Translations under genes and position numbers: made by a program
From: Amycolatopsis echigonensis
GTDB lineage: Bacteria; Actinomycetota; Actinomycetes; Mycobacteriales; Pseudonocardiaceae
Length of the DNA stretch: 64,000 nt
Assembly (NCBI RefSeq): GCF_014174495.1
Contig: NZ_JACJHR010000012.1
Coordinates: forward strand, 1-64,000
Direction of reading: 5' to 3'
The notes under the pieces: generated by a model
Told to the model about the DNA's origin: nothing
What the model saw: only the letters and a program-made list of their open reading frames with translations
Databases searched by the model: none
Shown here: piece by piece, positions 35,988 to 43,548 of the stretch
Layout: each line of letters begins with the position of its first letter
Position numbering within the stretch: position 1 is the first letter of the stretch

Positions 35988-36839
35988 GTGCACAAGCACC
36001 ACAACGGGCTGAAGACGGCGATGCTGCTCGGTCTGCTCTCGGCGATCATCATCGGGATCAGCGGATTGTTCGGCCGCGGGGCCTTGCTGATCGGCCTGGT
36101 CGTGGCGCTCGGGATGAACGCCTACGCCTACTTCAACTCCGAGAAAATGGCCCTGCGCGCGATGCACGCGCGGCCGGTCTCGGAGGTCGAGCAGCCCGCG
36201 ATGTACCGGATCGTGCGAGAGCTGGCGACCTCCGCGCGGCAGCCGATGCCGTCGCTGTACGTCAGCCCGACCGCGGCCCCGAACGCCTTCGCGACCGGCC
36301 GCAACCCGCAGCACGCGGCCGTGTGCTGCACCACCGGCATCCTGGAGCTGCTCGACGAACGTGAGCTGCGCGCGGTGCTGGGGCACGAACTGTCCCACGT
36401 GTACAACCGGGACATCTTGATCTCGTGCGTAGCCGGTGCGCTGGCGAGCGTGGTCAGCGTCCTGGCGAATATCGCCTTCTTCTTCGGCGGGAACGACCGC
36501 GAGGGCAACCCGTTCATGTCGCTGCTGCTGGTCTTGCTCGGCCCGATCGCGGCCGGTGTGGTGAAGATGGCGGTGAGCCGGTCGCGGGAGTACCAGGCGG
36601 ACGCTTCGGGGGCTGAGCTGACCGGGGATCCGCTGGCGCTGGCCTCGGCGTTGCGGAAGCTGGAGCTGGGTACCCGGGCCGCGCCGTTGGCTCCGGAGCC
36701 GGCGGTGGTGTCGCAGTCGCATCTGATGATCGCGAACCCGTTCCGGCCGGGGGCTGGGCTGAGCCGGATGTTTTCGACGCATCCGCCGATCGAGGATCGG
36801 ATTCGGCGGCTTGAGGAGATGGCTCGCCGGGGCCGCTGA
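35988..36839 (+). CDS. htpX: HtpX-like membrane zinc metalloprotease (M48)
   Basis: A 283-residue M48B protease. Two N-terminal membrane helices (about 10-45) precede the zinc motif HELSH (133-137) in [12 protein letters not shown]; the third ligand is the Glu of [10 protein letters not shown]. Two further hydrophobic segments ([36 protein letters not shown]) follow. It degrades misfolded membrane proteins. The GTG start follows GGACGGAGG. Ends before a strong shared terminator. Confidence 0.93.
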   Translation: MHKHHNGLKTAMLLGLLSAIIIGISGLFGRGALLIGLVVALGMNAYAYFNSEKMALRAMHARPVSEVEQPAMYRIVRELATSARQPMPSLYVSPTAAPNAFATGRNPQHAAVCCTTGILELLDERELRAVLGHELSHVYNRDILISCVAGALASVVSVLANIAFFFGGNDREGNPFMSLLLVLLGPIAAGVVKMAVSRSREYQADASGAELTGDPLALASALRKLELGTRAAPLAPEPAVVSQSHLMIANPFRPGAGLSRMFSTHPPIEDRIRRLEEMARRGR

Positions 36840-36899
36840 AGCTGCGGTTTCGCTGCGGTCCTTGGTTGCGTGGGGGCACCCCGAAGCTGAGTGTGACTA

Positions 36900-36956
36900 C
36901 GGCGCGGAGGTGCTTGTCAAGGCGGGAAAGATGCCTTGACAAGCACCTCCGCGCCG
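36900..36956. terminator. Bidirectional hairpin terminator, 24-bp perfect stem
   Basis: Arms 36900-36923 and 36933-36956 are exact reverse complements with a 9-base loop (GGGAAAGAT), followed by GTTTTTGG on the plus strand. It separates the convergent htpX-like and MerR genes. Very long for a simple terminator, so it may also be a dispersed repeat. Confidence 0.85.
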
Positions 36957-37030
36957 CGTTTTTGGCTTCGTATCGGGGTGCGGGGGGGCTGCCGTGATGG
37001 GTTGGGTGCGCGGGTGCGGTCGGGTTGCTG

Positions 37031-37825
37031 TTACTCCCAGACCGCTGTTTCCGGATCTACCCCGTGCACGATCGCGTTGGCGAAAATCACATCCCGCAGC
37101 CAGGCGGCGAGTCCTGGGGCCAACGCGTCGTAGTGCTCCGTGTACCCGGCTTCCTCCACGAACTTGCGTCCCAGGCACACCTGCATCGAGTGCGTGCAGT
37201 CGAAGTACCGGGACAACGTCGCCCGATGCCGCTCCGCGAGGGTGTTCGCCTCTGCTGACCCGGGTTCGACCCCGGCTCGTCGTGCCGCGGCCAGGTCGGC
37301 GTGGAGTGTTTCGTGCTCGGCTGCGGCCTCCTGCCAGTCCTGCTGGGTCAGCTCGGTGGTCCGCTCGCGGTACTCCGCCCACTGCTTCGTGTCGCTCCAC
37401 CGCTCCGCGGCCTCGTCGACCCACTCCGGATTCCAGTCGGATCCGAAGATCGCGATCTGCTCCTCCGCGGTCAACTGCATCCCGCCGCGGGTAGCCGCCG
37501 CCATCCGGTCGACCGCGGAGGCCATGTGCTCCAACCGCGCGATCCGCTCGCGCAGCTCGCGGCGTTGCCGGGTGAGGTGGGTGTGCGCGTCCACGGACGG
37601 GTCGTCCAGGAGGCGTCCGATCTCCGACAGCGGAAAGCCGAGCTCGCGGTAAACGAGCACCCGATGCAACCGTGCGACGTCCTCGGCGGAGTACACCCGG
37701 TAGCCGGACCTGGTGCGCCCGCTCGGACGCACCAGGCCGACCGCGTCCCAGTGATGCAGCGTTTTGACACTCACGCCGACCAGCGTCGCCGTGCGTCCGA
37801 CAGTGAGGCCGTCTTGCTCGGTCAC
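37031..37825 (-). CDS. MerR-family regulator with TipAS-like ligand domain
   Basis: A 264-residue protein. N-terminal MerR wing-helix (LTVGRTATLVGVSVKTLHHWDAVGLVRPSGRTRSGYRVYS), a coiled-coil dimer helix (LRERIARLEHMASAVDRM) and a C-terminal TipAS domain with several Trp and two Cys (WVDEAAERW, YFDCTHSMQVCLGRKF), the antibiotic-recognition fold of TipAL. GTG 37825 is preferred; GTG 37846, overlapping the VOC stop by 4 bases, is an alternative. It is co-transcribed with the VOC gene from a MerR-type promoter and probably autoregulated. Confidence 0.88.
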   Translation of the reverse strand: MTEQDGLTVGRTATLVGVSVKTLHHWDAVGLVRPSGRTRSGYRVYSAEDVARLHRVLVYRELGFPLSEIGRLLDDPSVDAHTHLTRQRRELRERIARLEHMASAVDRMAAATRGGMQLTAEEQIAIFGSDWNPEWVDEAAERWSDTKQWAEYRERTTELTQQDWQEAAAEHETLHADLAAARRAGVEPGSAEANTLAERHRATLSRYFDCTHSMQVCLGRKFVEEAGYTEHYDALAPGLAAWLRDVIFANAIVHGVDPETAVWE

Positions 37826-37842
37826 GACCTCAGTGTCGCAGC

Positions 37843-38331
37843 TCACGACCGTGGCACGTCGATCCCCGCGGCGCGCAACCGCTCCGCGACGGGCCCGTCC
37901 GGGTCGATCGGCTCCGCCGCGGTCATCACGACGTTCGTGCCTTCCGGCGTGACGACCGTCAACTCCCGCGAGTTCCACGGCATCAGCTCCGGCCCGCTCG
38001 TACAGCCGGGCGCGAGGTCCTCGCACCGCTTGGCGATCTCGTCGAGTTCGCTGAGCACGCAGGAGAAACTGATCCTCGCCTCGCTAGGGCCGGCCGGGGT
38101 CCCCGGGCGGAGCAGCACATCCTGGAACGCCCAGCGGCGCAGGTGCACGAGCTCGCCGGGCATGGTGAAAAGGTTGTCGAAGCCGAGCCCGCGAAGCCAG
38201 AAGTCAGTCGAGGCGTCGAGGTCGGCGGTGGGCACGATGGGAAACATCGGCATCCCGTAGAAGCCGAGGTAGTTGCCCGGAGAAACCGCGTCGTAGGCGG
38301 GAGTCGGAACCGGGCCGCGAAATTCGTTCAT
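37843..38331 (-). CDS. VOC-superfamily (glyoxalase/bleomycin-resistance fold) protein
   Basis: A 162-residue protein starting at ATG 38331 (MNEFRGPVPTPAYDAVSPGN). Two beta-alpha-beta modules are visible (MFPIVPTADLDASTDFWLRGLGFD and ISFSCVLSELDEIAKRCEDL, ending LTVVTPEGTNVVMT). VOC proteins bind or modify small toxic molecules; next to a TipA-type regulator a drug-binding resistance role is a fair guess. The ATG lies where a transcript from the MerR-type promoter would begin, so translation is probably leaderless. Confidence 0.85.
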   Translation of the reverse strand: MNEFRGPVPTPAYDAVSPGNYLGFYGMPMFPIVPTADLDASTDFWLRGLGFDNLFTMPGELVHLRRWAFQDVLLRPGTPAGPSEARISFSCVLSELDEIAKRCEDLAPGCTSGPELMPWNSRELTVVTPEGTNVVMTAAEPIDPDGPVAERLRAAGIDVPRS

Positions 38332-38338
38332 GCCGAAG

Positions 38339-38369
38339 AGCGTGAAGCCTCCTGTCGCAGGAGGGTCAA
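38339..38369 (-). promoter_or_regulatory. MerR-type promoter with 19-base spacer and central dyad
   Basis: Read on the minus strand: TTGACC (38369-38364), a 19-base spacer and CACGCT (38344-38339). The spacer holds the dyad CCTCCTG-CGA-CAGGAGG (38348-38364). An over-long spacer with a central dyad is the hallmark of promoters activated by MerR regulators. The expected start point falls at about 38331, the ATG of the VOC gene. Confidence 0.7.
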
Positions 38370-38483
38370 GCCCGAATCCCCGCACCTCCGTAGCGGTCGA
38401 GCGGGTTTCTCCGACATAGGTGCAGAGCCTTCGACGACTGCCAGAGCATCTCGGCTTCGACGTCGCGAGGCAAGGAGGTCACC

Positions 38484-38954
38484 ATGACTCGATCCATCAG
38501 GCTGAGGACGGCCATTCTCTCCGGAGCGTCGGTGTCCGCCCTGCTCGCGGGATGCGGCGGCGGTCAGCCCGGGGACGGAAACTCTGCCGGAGGTTCAGTG
38601 GATTTCGTCCAGTACCAGACCGACGCGGGGTCCGGCTCGCCGCCGGGACCCTCGTTCGGTCTGCTGTGGACCTTCGATCCGGCAACCATGCAACTCTCGC
38701 CCGGTGACTGCACGGCGGCCCAGGGTGACGAGACCCGGCTGGAAAGCGATACGGCCACGTGGCCCGCGGTCTTGAAGCAACCCATGGACGGCGCCGAGAA
38801 GAACTTCCGCGCGGCGATAGCCGCCTGCTCGTCCGGCGACTTCACCTCGATGACGAGCGAGATCAACCAAGGCAAGGACAGCCTGGCGGCCACCCGGGAC
38901 GCGTTCGGCGCGCACTGCAAACAGACGAGCGACGCGACCAAGTTCGCCTGCTAG
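38484..38954 (+). CDS. Small lipoprotein of unknown function
   Basis: A 156-residue precursor with a lipoprotein signal ending LLAGCGGG (lipobox Cys24) after a perfect AAGGAGGT ribosome binding site. The mature part is acidic and short, with Cys in SPGDCTAAQGDE, AACSSGDF, AHCKQ and the C-terminal FAC, which probably form disulfides. The segment TATWPAVLKQPMDGAEKNFRAA suggests a helical domain. Family not recognised. Last chromosomal gene before the integrated element. Confidence 0.85.
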   Translation: MTRSIRLRTAILSGASVSALLAGCGGGQPGDGNSAGGSVDFVQYQTDAGSGSPPGPSFGLLWTFDPATMQLSPGDCTAAQGDETRLESDTATWPAVLKQPMDGAEKNFRAAIAACSSGDFTSMTSEINQGKDSLAATRDAFGAHCKQTSDATKFAC

Positions 38955-39037
38955 CGCTGAGCGCGGCCACGGTGCGGCCAAAACTGTGGGGCGCACGTGG
39001 GGCGGACAGCCGGAAACGGCTGCACCGCACAAGACAA

Positions 39038-39079
39038 AACCACCCTCGTGACCGCTTCTCAGTGGTCACGAGGGTGGTT
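39038..39079 (-). terminator. Ancestral terminator of tRNA-Tyr (chromosomal side)
   Basis: Arms 39038-39053 and 39064-39079 pair perfectly over 16 bases around a 10-base loop. It lies directly beyond the 3' remnant of the tRNA, where the tRNA's own terminator stood before the element inserted. Confidence 0.7.
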
Positions 39080-39080
39080 C

Positions 39081-39139
39081 GGGCTGGTGTGGCAGGTGAG
39101 GGATTCGAACCCCCGAAGGCTGAGCCGTCTGATTTACAG
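39081..39139. repeat. attL: 59-bp direct repeat with the 3' part of tRNA-Tyr
   Basis: Identical to 62916-62974. It holds the last 50 nt of the tRNA-Tyr gene on the minus strand (39090-39139, from the anticodon loop to the discriminator base) plus nine flanking bases. Homology ends abruptly at both sides. This is the left boundary of the integrated element; the tRNA copy is non-functional. The 410 bases from 38955 to 39364 otherwise contain only hairpins and no gene. Confidence 0.93.
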
Positions 39140-39218
39140 GGAGCCGTCAACGGGGCTCTGACCTGCGGAAACGCTCAATGTGGGCGAATTGCGTCCGTGA
39201 CGTGTCCGTGTCCGCCGT

Positions 39219-39249
39219 GCAGAGTGCCCGTCAAGCCCGGGCACTCTGC
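39219..39249. terminator. Hairpin inside the left end of the element
   Basis: GCAGAGTGCCCG (39219-39230) pairs perfectly with 39238-39249, with a 7-base loop. It may insulate the element from outside transcription. Confidence 0.45.
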
Positions 39250-39364
39250 CCCGCTGGGATCGCGGTGGAAGGAGCCGAACTAGGGACATGAGGCAGTGTC
39301 TGGGCGGCGTCGTGCTGCGATCCGGTAGCCGGGATTTGTCCTCGGTGGCGGCTATCCTCGACCC

Positions 39365-40087
39365 ATGACAAGCAGCTGGGCAGACGGCTCCGCGTTCGAG
39401 CGGGTAGCACGTCAGCTTGACGAGGCTTTCCGAGTCTCCTTGCCGGACTTCAGCTACCTCGCCCGGGCTCTGCCGGACCACAGCGAGCAGTTCAAACGGC
39501 TGTCTGAGGTCGCCCTGCCCGACCACAGCGAGCAGTTCAAACGGCTGTCTGAGGTCGCCCTGCCCGACCACAGCGACGTCTTCGCGCGCCTCGGTGATGG
39601 TTTCAAATTCCCCGACTTCACCAGTGTGCTCGACCCGCTGATCGCTTCGTTACCGAAGTTCCCGATTACAACAGGCTTGCCCGAGTACGGCGGTGTCTTC
39701 CAGCACCTCGGTGACGGCTTCAAGCTTCCGGACTTCGCTAGCGTGTTTAAGCCGGTGCTCGCTTCATCGTTAGAGTCCTCGACCTCAATAGGACTTGGCA
39801 TCTATCAGGCGGCAGCGATGACCGTCTTGGTTGACTCTGTGCCGCGCGAAGTTGCAGACGACTCGCACTGGCGTGAGGCTGCCAACGAGTGGGTGCGTAC
39901 CCACTCGGTCGCGTTATTCCTGTGGCTCGCGTATAGCGTCCTCACGGTGATGTACTTCGTTACAAAGAGCGCAGCGCCTGACCTGGTCGAAAAGATTGAC
40001 TCGGCAACGACCAGTGCTCCGGCTTGGGTACTGGGCATTGGGCTGGCGGTCCACTACGGCAGGAAGTCGCCGAACGGCAACAGGTAA
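39365..40087 (+). CDS. Repeat-bearing membrane protein, element cargo
   Basis: A 240-residue protein of unknown family. Residues about 36-70 hold LPDHSEQFKRLSEVA twice and a third partial copy, encoded by an exact-length 45-bp tandem repeat; then LGDGFKFPDFTSVLDPLIAS and LGDGFKLPDFASVFKPVLAS form a second, diverged repeat pair. The C-terminal third has a membrane helix (ALFLWLAYSVLTVMYFV) and a hydrophobic end (APAWVLGIGLAV). No ribosome binding site is seen; TATCCT at 39353-39358 sits right for a leaderless start. GC is lower than its surroundings. It is followed 38 bases later by an APH-like gene. Confidence 0.75.
   Translation: MTSSWADGSAFERVARQLDEAFRVSLPDFSYLARALPDHSEQFKRLSEVALPDHSEQFKRLSEVALPDHSDVFARLGDGFKFPDFTSVLDPLIASLPKFPITTGLPEYGGVFQHLGDGFKLPDFASVFKPVLASSLESSTSIGLGIYQAAAMTVLVDSVPREVADDSHWREAANEWVRTHSVALFLWLAYSVLTVMYFVTKSAAPDLVEKIDSATTSAPAWVLGIGLAVHYGRKSPNGNR
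39470..39575 (+). repeat. 45-bp tandem repeat inside the cargo gene
   Basis: Units 39470-39514 and 39515-39559 differ by one base (CTGCCGG versus CTGCCCG); a third copy continues for about 16 bases. The unit is 15 codons, so copy number can change without breaking the frame. Confidence 0.9.
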
Positions 40088-40125
40088 AGGCTGCTTACAT
40101 ACGCAAGCTAAGAAAGGCGATAGAT

Positions 40126-41022
40126 TTGAGTCCAGCGGCGGCGCTAACAGAGGAATCTGCGCGCGAAGTCCTTGGAACTGCGTGCACTCTGGTGGGCTTC
40201 GAATCGTCGGATGCTGAGCTGATCCGTCTTGGCTCAAACGCGGTTTTCCGGATTCCGGGGCGAGTCATCGCACGAATCAGCCGTGATCCCGAGGCGCGGG
40301 GAGGGGCGGATCGGCAAGTCGCGGTCGCCCGCTGGCTTGCTGGCGAGGGATATCCGGCTAACCGCGCGCTTGATGTTCGCCAGCCTGTCGAGGTGGGCGG
40401 ATACGCTGTGACGTTCTGGGAGTCTGCTGCGGAGGACGAACGGTATGCGCCTGTCCGGGATGTCGCGCGGCTGATCCGTGAACTTCATGAACTGCATGCA
40501 CCTGCGGAACTCGATTTGCCAGAGAAGCGACCGTTTGCGGAGCTGAACGCGCGGATGGCTGATCTCGAAAACATCGATCCCGGCGACGCCGAATTTATTC
40601 GAAATCGAATAGATGAACTGGCATCCGATTACGATAACCTGGAATTTACCCTTCCCTTTGGCGTGATTCATGGTGATGCAAACGTTGGCAATGTGATCTT
40701 AGATCGTGAAGGAAACCCGATCCTGATTGACCTGGACAGCTTCGGTATTGGCCCGCGCGAGTGGGATCTAGTGCAGACTGCGCTCTTCTACGAGCGGTTC
40801 GGGTGGCACACCGAGGACGAATATAGGACCTTTGTCGACGTCTACGGCTTCGATGTCATGGACTGGTATGGGTACCCGGTCCTCGCTGACTATCGGGAGC
40901 TGTCGATGACGTTGTGGCTATGCGGAAAAGCCGCTGGCAATGACGCAGCAGTTGCCGAAGTCCGCAAGCGGGTCGCTTCGCTCAGGGACGGCGGGACGCG
41001 ACGCGATTGGGCCCCGTTTTAG
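40126..41022 (+). CDS. Aminoglycoside phosphotransferase-fold kinase (APH family)
   Basis: A 298-residue protein with APH-type kinase motifs: VIHGDANVGNVILD (catalytic loop HGDxxxxN) and LIDLDSFGIGPREWDL (the metal-binding ID of the DFG equivalent); an N-lobe with LGSNAVFRIPGRVIARISR. TTG 40126 is chosen for AAAGG upstream and to avoid overlap with the preceding gene; a frame back to 40024 exists. The substrate is unknown: drug, sugar or other small molecule. Its 3' end overlaps convergently by 41 bases with the XRE-TPR regulator. Confidence 0.85.
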   Translation: MSPAAALTEESAREVLGTACTLVGFESSDAELIRLGSNAVFRIPGRVIARISRDPEARGGADRQVAVARWLAGEGYPANRALDVRQPVEVGGYAVTFWESAAEDERYAPVRDVARLIRELHELHAPAELDLPEKRPFAELNARMADLENIDPGDAEFIRNRIDELASDYDNLEFTLPFGVIHGDANVGNVILDREGNPILIDLDSFGIGPREWDLVQTALFYERFGWHTEDEYRTFVDVYGFDVMDWYGYPVLADYRELSMTLWLCGKAAGNDAAVAEVRKRVASLRDGGTRRDWAPF

Positions 41023-42400
41023 AGTCCTGAGCAGTCCACAGGCGCGCATTGGAGGCTTGCTCGGCAAACTCTGTAGCCACCGTCGAGCGGCCAACTTTGG
41101 TTAGCCGTGTGCGGAACTCATCGACGTACGCCTGGCACCTGGCCGACTTGAGCGTTTCCCCGATTGTCAAGGCTTTCAGCGCGACGTCGCAAGCCTGCTC
41201 TAACTCTCCCTGGTCGAGGTAGGAGTCTGCAAGCACCATCGTGGCGAAGAAGTCGCTTCGCACGTAACCGCTGGCTGTCGGGCCGAGGGACTGGGTCGCG
41301 AAGGCCGTCGCGTCTACCGATCGTCCCAGATCGCGATTGCAGTGCCCCAGCTCGGCAGCCAGCTCGGATTCATTGAAGTAGCCAAACCACTCAGCCGGGT
41401 CGGTGGCTGGGTCCCGGCGTTCGAACTCGCGCACCGCGGCCGCCATGGCGCGATCACATTCGACCGCGTCACCGAGGCGGGCGAGGGCGCGTGCTTCCAT
41501 CGCATAGAAGTGCGCTGCGGCGCTGGCGGAGCCGGACGCGACCGTTCCCATTCGGGCCGTCCGAGCGAGATTCGCCGCTTCGCGATACCGCCCCAAGAAT
41601 GTTGCTTGATGGCTCATCGCGTCGAGGATGCTCGCGCCGAGCAGGCGATCGTTGGTCGCTTCCGTCATCCTCAGCGCCTGGATGAAGTAGCGCTGCGCAA
41701 TGCCGTGCAGGCCAGCGTCGTAGGACATCCACGCGCCAAGCAGGGTTGCCTGCGCTCCCGCTTTGAACAGGTCACGACGAACAGCTTCGTTCGGGGCCGA
41801 TCCGTCAAGCAGGCCGCTGAGGTCGGTCCGCAGGAACTCGATGAGTGCGCGTCGGGCATGCCCTCCACCATGCTCGCCGTCGAGCTGGTCAAACATCGAA
41901 GTGGTGCTGCGAACGCCATTGATGTCGGCCGCGTTAACCTTCCGCTTCCCGGTGTCGCTGAACACTTCCTGCCGAGTACTGACCAGCCAGGACAGTGCCG
42001 CCTCGTTCCATGCTGCAGTATTGGCTGGCGCATTCAGCAGCGACGAGATGCTATCGAGGTCGGCTTGCCACAGGCGCGATACCGCCTTGACGTTGTCGGC
42101 GGAATCCGTCGGATACGCGAGGCCCAGGTCTGGGCTCACTTTTAGTGTTTTCCCGAAGCCGACATCGTCTGGCGCGATCTGTCGACCGAGCCTGCCCCCA
42201 AGGGCTCGCGCGATCGCCTGACGGGTCTTTTCGTCACGCGGCACCATCCCGTCTAGCCAGCGCCGAACATAGGTATGCGTAAACGGGCGGCCGGCCTGTT
42301 GGCTTACTGCCCGCGCGAAGACCTTCAACCCCACTGAGCCATCGTCTTTGAGGAAGCCGGCCTCACGCATCAGCGCTGCAAGCTGCGCGTTGCCGTCCAC
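40982..42400 (-). CDS. XRE-type DNA-binding protein with TPR-like helices
   Basis: A 472-residue regulator. The N-terminal ~75 residues (LKVFARAVSQQAGRPFTHTYVRRWLDGMVPRDEKTRQAIARALG) form a helix-turn-helix; the remaining ~390 form helical repeats (NDRLLGASILDAMSHQATFLGRYREAANLARTA, LARLGDAVECDRAMA, ADSYLDQGELEQACDVALKAL). Such regulators in actinobacteria sense a ligand or peptide. The GTG start at 42400 has GGGAG in front. Four GAGTGTGC boxes upstream suggest autoregulation, and one similar box lies in the transfer-operon promoter. Codon use is less GC-biased than in the transfer genes. Confidence 0.85.
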   Translation of the reverse strand: MDGNAQLAALMREAGFLKDDGSVGLKVFARAVSQQAGRPFTHTYVRRWLDGMVPRDEKTRQAIARALGGRLGRQIAPDDVGFGKTLKVSPDLGLAYPTDSADNVKAVSRLWQADLDSISSLLNAPANTAAWNEAALSWLVSTRQEVFSDTGKRKVNAADINGVRSTTSMFDQLDGEHGGGHARRALIEFLRTDLSGLLDGSAPNEAVRRDLFKAGAQATLLGAWMSYDAGLHGIAQRYFIQALRMTEATNDRLLGASILDAMSHQATFLGRYREAANLARTARMGTVASGSASAAAHFYAMEARALARLGDAVECDRAMAAAVREFERRDPATDPAEWFGYFNESELAAELGHCNRDLGRSVDATAFATQSLGPTASGYVRSDFFATMVLADSYLDQGELEQACDVALKALTIGETLKSARCQAYVDEFRTRLTKVGRSTVATEFAEQASNARLWTAQDSKTGPNRVASRRP

Positions 42401-42410
42401 TGTGTCTCCC

Positions 42411-42449
42411 GACTGTGCCTGAGTGTGCGAGTGTGCCCCCGAGTGTGCC
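42411..42449 (-). promoter_or_regulatory. Four GA(C/G)TGTGC boxes upstream of the XRE-TPR gene
   Basis: Direct repeats at 42411, 42421, 42429 and 42441 with spacings of 10, 8 and 12 bases, directly before the start codon. Probably the autoregulatory operator. Confidence 0.5.
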
Positions 42450-42501
42450 CTGTTAGTGCAGCTCAGGAGCCTGTTTCATGGAGTCATGAACGAACGAGGC
42501 A

Positions 42502-42828
42502 TCAAGGCAAACGGCCCTCCAGCCGCTCGACTCGCTCGCGAAGTGTGGCCAACTCGCTCGCCAGCTGCTCGACCGTCACGGGAGCTTTCGCGGTTTCCCA
42601 GGACTCGCTGACGAACGAGCCGAGCGGTGAACGGCTCACCGCTAGCCCCTCGCTTACGAGCAACTGGACGGCTTTCTGGGCCGTCATCGGTGCAACGTTG
42701 TGCGTGTTCGCGAGGTCACGGTACGACGGGAGCTTGTCGCCCTTCTGCAGGGCTCCGCTGCGAATTCGCTGACGCAGGTCCTCTGCGATCCGTTCGAACG
42801 GTGCCATCCCGGCCGTGTTAGTCGCCAT
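42502..42828 (-). CDS. GntR-family repressor (KorSA-like)
   Basis: A 108-residue winged-helix regulator without a ligand domain: FERIAEDLRQRIRSGALQKGDKLPSYRDLANTHNVAPMTAQKAVQLLVSEGLAVSR is a textbook GntR wing-helix. The end (LASELATLRERVERLEGRL) is a short coiled coil for dimerisation. In pSAM2 a GntR repressor (KorSA) silences replication and transfer; position and divergence from the transfer operon suggest the same here. A -10 box TAGAAT (42840-42835) six bases before the ATG points to a leaderless transcript. Confidence 0.88.
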   Translation of the reverse strand: MATNTAGMAPFERIAEDLRQRIRSGALQKGDKLPSYRDLANTHNVAPMTAQKAVQLLVSEGLAVSRSPLGSFVSESWETAKAPVTVEQLASELATLRERVERLEGRLP

Positions 42829-42834
42829 GGCCGA

Positions 42835-42914
42835 ATTCTAGCTAATAACACCCTAGCTTGCCCTAGTTCACTCGTTTGGCCGATAGCGGGATAGTGTGCC
42901 ATAGCGTGTACTAG
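42835..42914. promoter_or_regulatory. Divergent promoter region with CTAG boxes
   Basis: The rare tetranucleotide CTAG occurs at 42838, 42853, 42863 and 42911, three within CCCTAGCT-like boxes at 10 to 15-base steps over the GntR -10 (TAGAAT). For the transfer operon TTGGCC (42876-42881) and CATAGC (42900-42905) are 18 bases apart, and AGTGTGCC (42893-42900), the box found before the XRE gene, lies in the spacer. It is probably a control node for both regulators. Confidence 0.5.
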
Positions 42915-42946
42915 TCGCAACGCAAGACCGAGAGGAAATACCACCC

Positions 42947-43294
42947 ATGAAGCAAGCACCTCCCGCCCGTCGCGAGCTGGAGTTTCGGTTCGACGGGACG
43001 GACGAAGACCTGGACTTGACCGAGCTTCTGGCGGGTCCGTTCGACGCTCCGCAGGCGCTGGTCGAGGTCGGCCCGGAGATCGAGGACCTGACCGGCGTGG
43101 CCGACCTGCTGGACGAGTTCGATGCCGAGCTGGCTGCGCGTGAGGCGGCCGAGGCGGCTGCTGCGCCGGTCGCGGATGTGGTGGCGCTGGGGAACTGGAT
43201 CGTGTCCGGCCAGATGGGCGCGGGCAAGTCCGCGATTCAGGTGCACGCGCTGCTGGACCTGGCCGAGGTCGAGGCGGAAGACGAGGTGGCCTGA
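42947..43294 (+). CDS. Small acidic protein with a Walker A motif
   Basis: A 115-residue, strongly acidic protein. Residues 88-95 (GQMGAGKS) are a perfect Walker A P-loop, in a context (NWIVSGQMGAGKSAIQVHALLDL) that resembles the P-loop of the element's own translocase (VFSGTMGSGKTTMILDLL), but the protein ends about 20 residues later with no Walker B. It may be a remnant of an FtsK-type ATPase, or an accessory that binds nucleotide. First gene of the transfer operon, after GAGAGGAAA; overlaps the next gene by one base. Confidence 0.8.
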   Translation: MKQAPPARRELEFRFDGTDEDLDLTELLAGPFDAPQALVEVGPEIEDLTGVADLLDEFDAELAAREAAEAAAAPVADVVALGNWIVSGQMGAGKSAIQVHALLDLAEVEAEDEVA

Positions 43295-43503
43295 TGTACG
43301 CGCTGAGCGAGCTGGGGGAGCTGCAGCTGAGCCGCCCCGCGGCGGACGCGCCGGTGACGATCGTCGCCGCCTGGCACGAGCGGCGTGCGGTGGTGCTGGA
43401 GCACCTGGCCGCCGAGAGCCCGGCGGACCCGACCGCGACGCAGGCCGCGAAGTCCGCCCACCGCTACGCCGCCCGGCTGGCGTCCGCGCCGGTGGCCGCC
43501 TGA
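43294..43503 (+). CDS. Small protein of unknown function
   Basis: A 69-residue, Ala-rich, mainly helical protein (VTIVAAWHERRAVVLEHLAAE). The ATG overlaps the stop of the P-loop protein (TGATG), so translation is coupled. No family recognised. Confidence 0.75.
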   Translation: MYALSELGELQLSRPAADAPVTIVAAWHERRAVVLEHLAAESPADPTATQAAKSAHRYAARLASAPVAA

Positions 43504-43548
43504 ATCCCTGAACCTGTCCCGTTTCTCGCCCTGGAAAGGGGTCCCGCA

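Noticed and set aside
38955..39080. Hidden small gene between the lipoprotein and attL
   Set aside because: Frames here are short and are interrupted by the 16-bp hairpin and tRNA remnant. No start with a ribosome binding site was found.
39090..39139. A second functional tRNA gene
   Set aside because: Only the 3' 50 nt of tRNA-Tyr are present; the acceptor 5' strand, D arm and half of the anticodon stem are missing. It is the att remnant.
40126..41022. Aminoglycoside resistance gene call
   Set aside because: The kinase motifs are APH-fold in general. Nothing in the sequence identifies an aminoglycoside substrate, so no resistance symbol is given.
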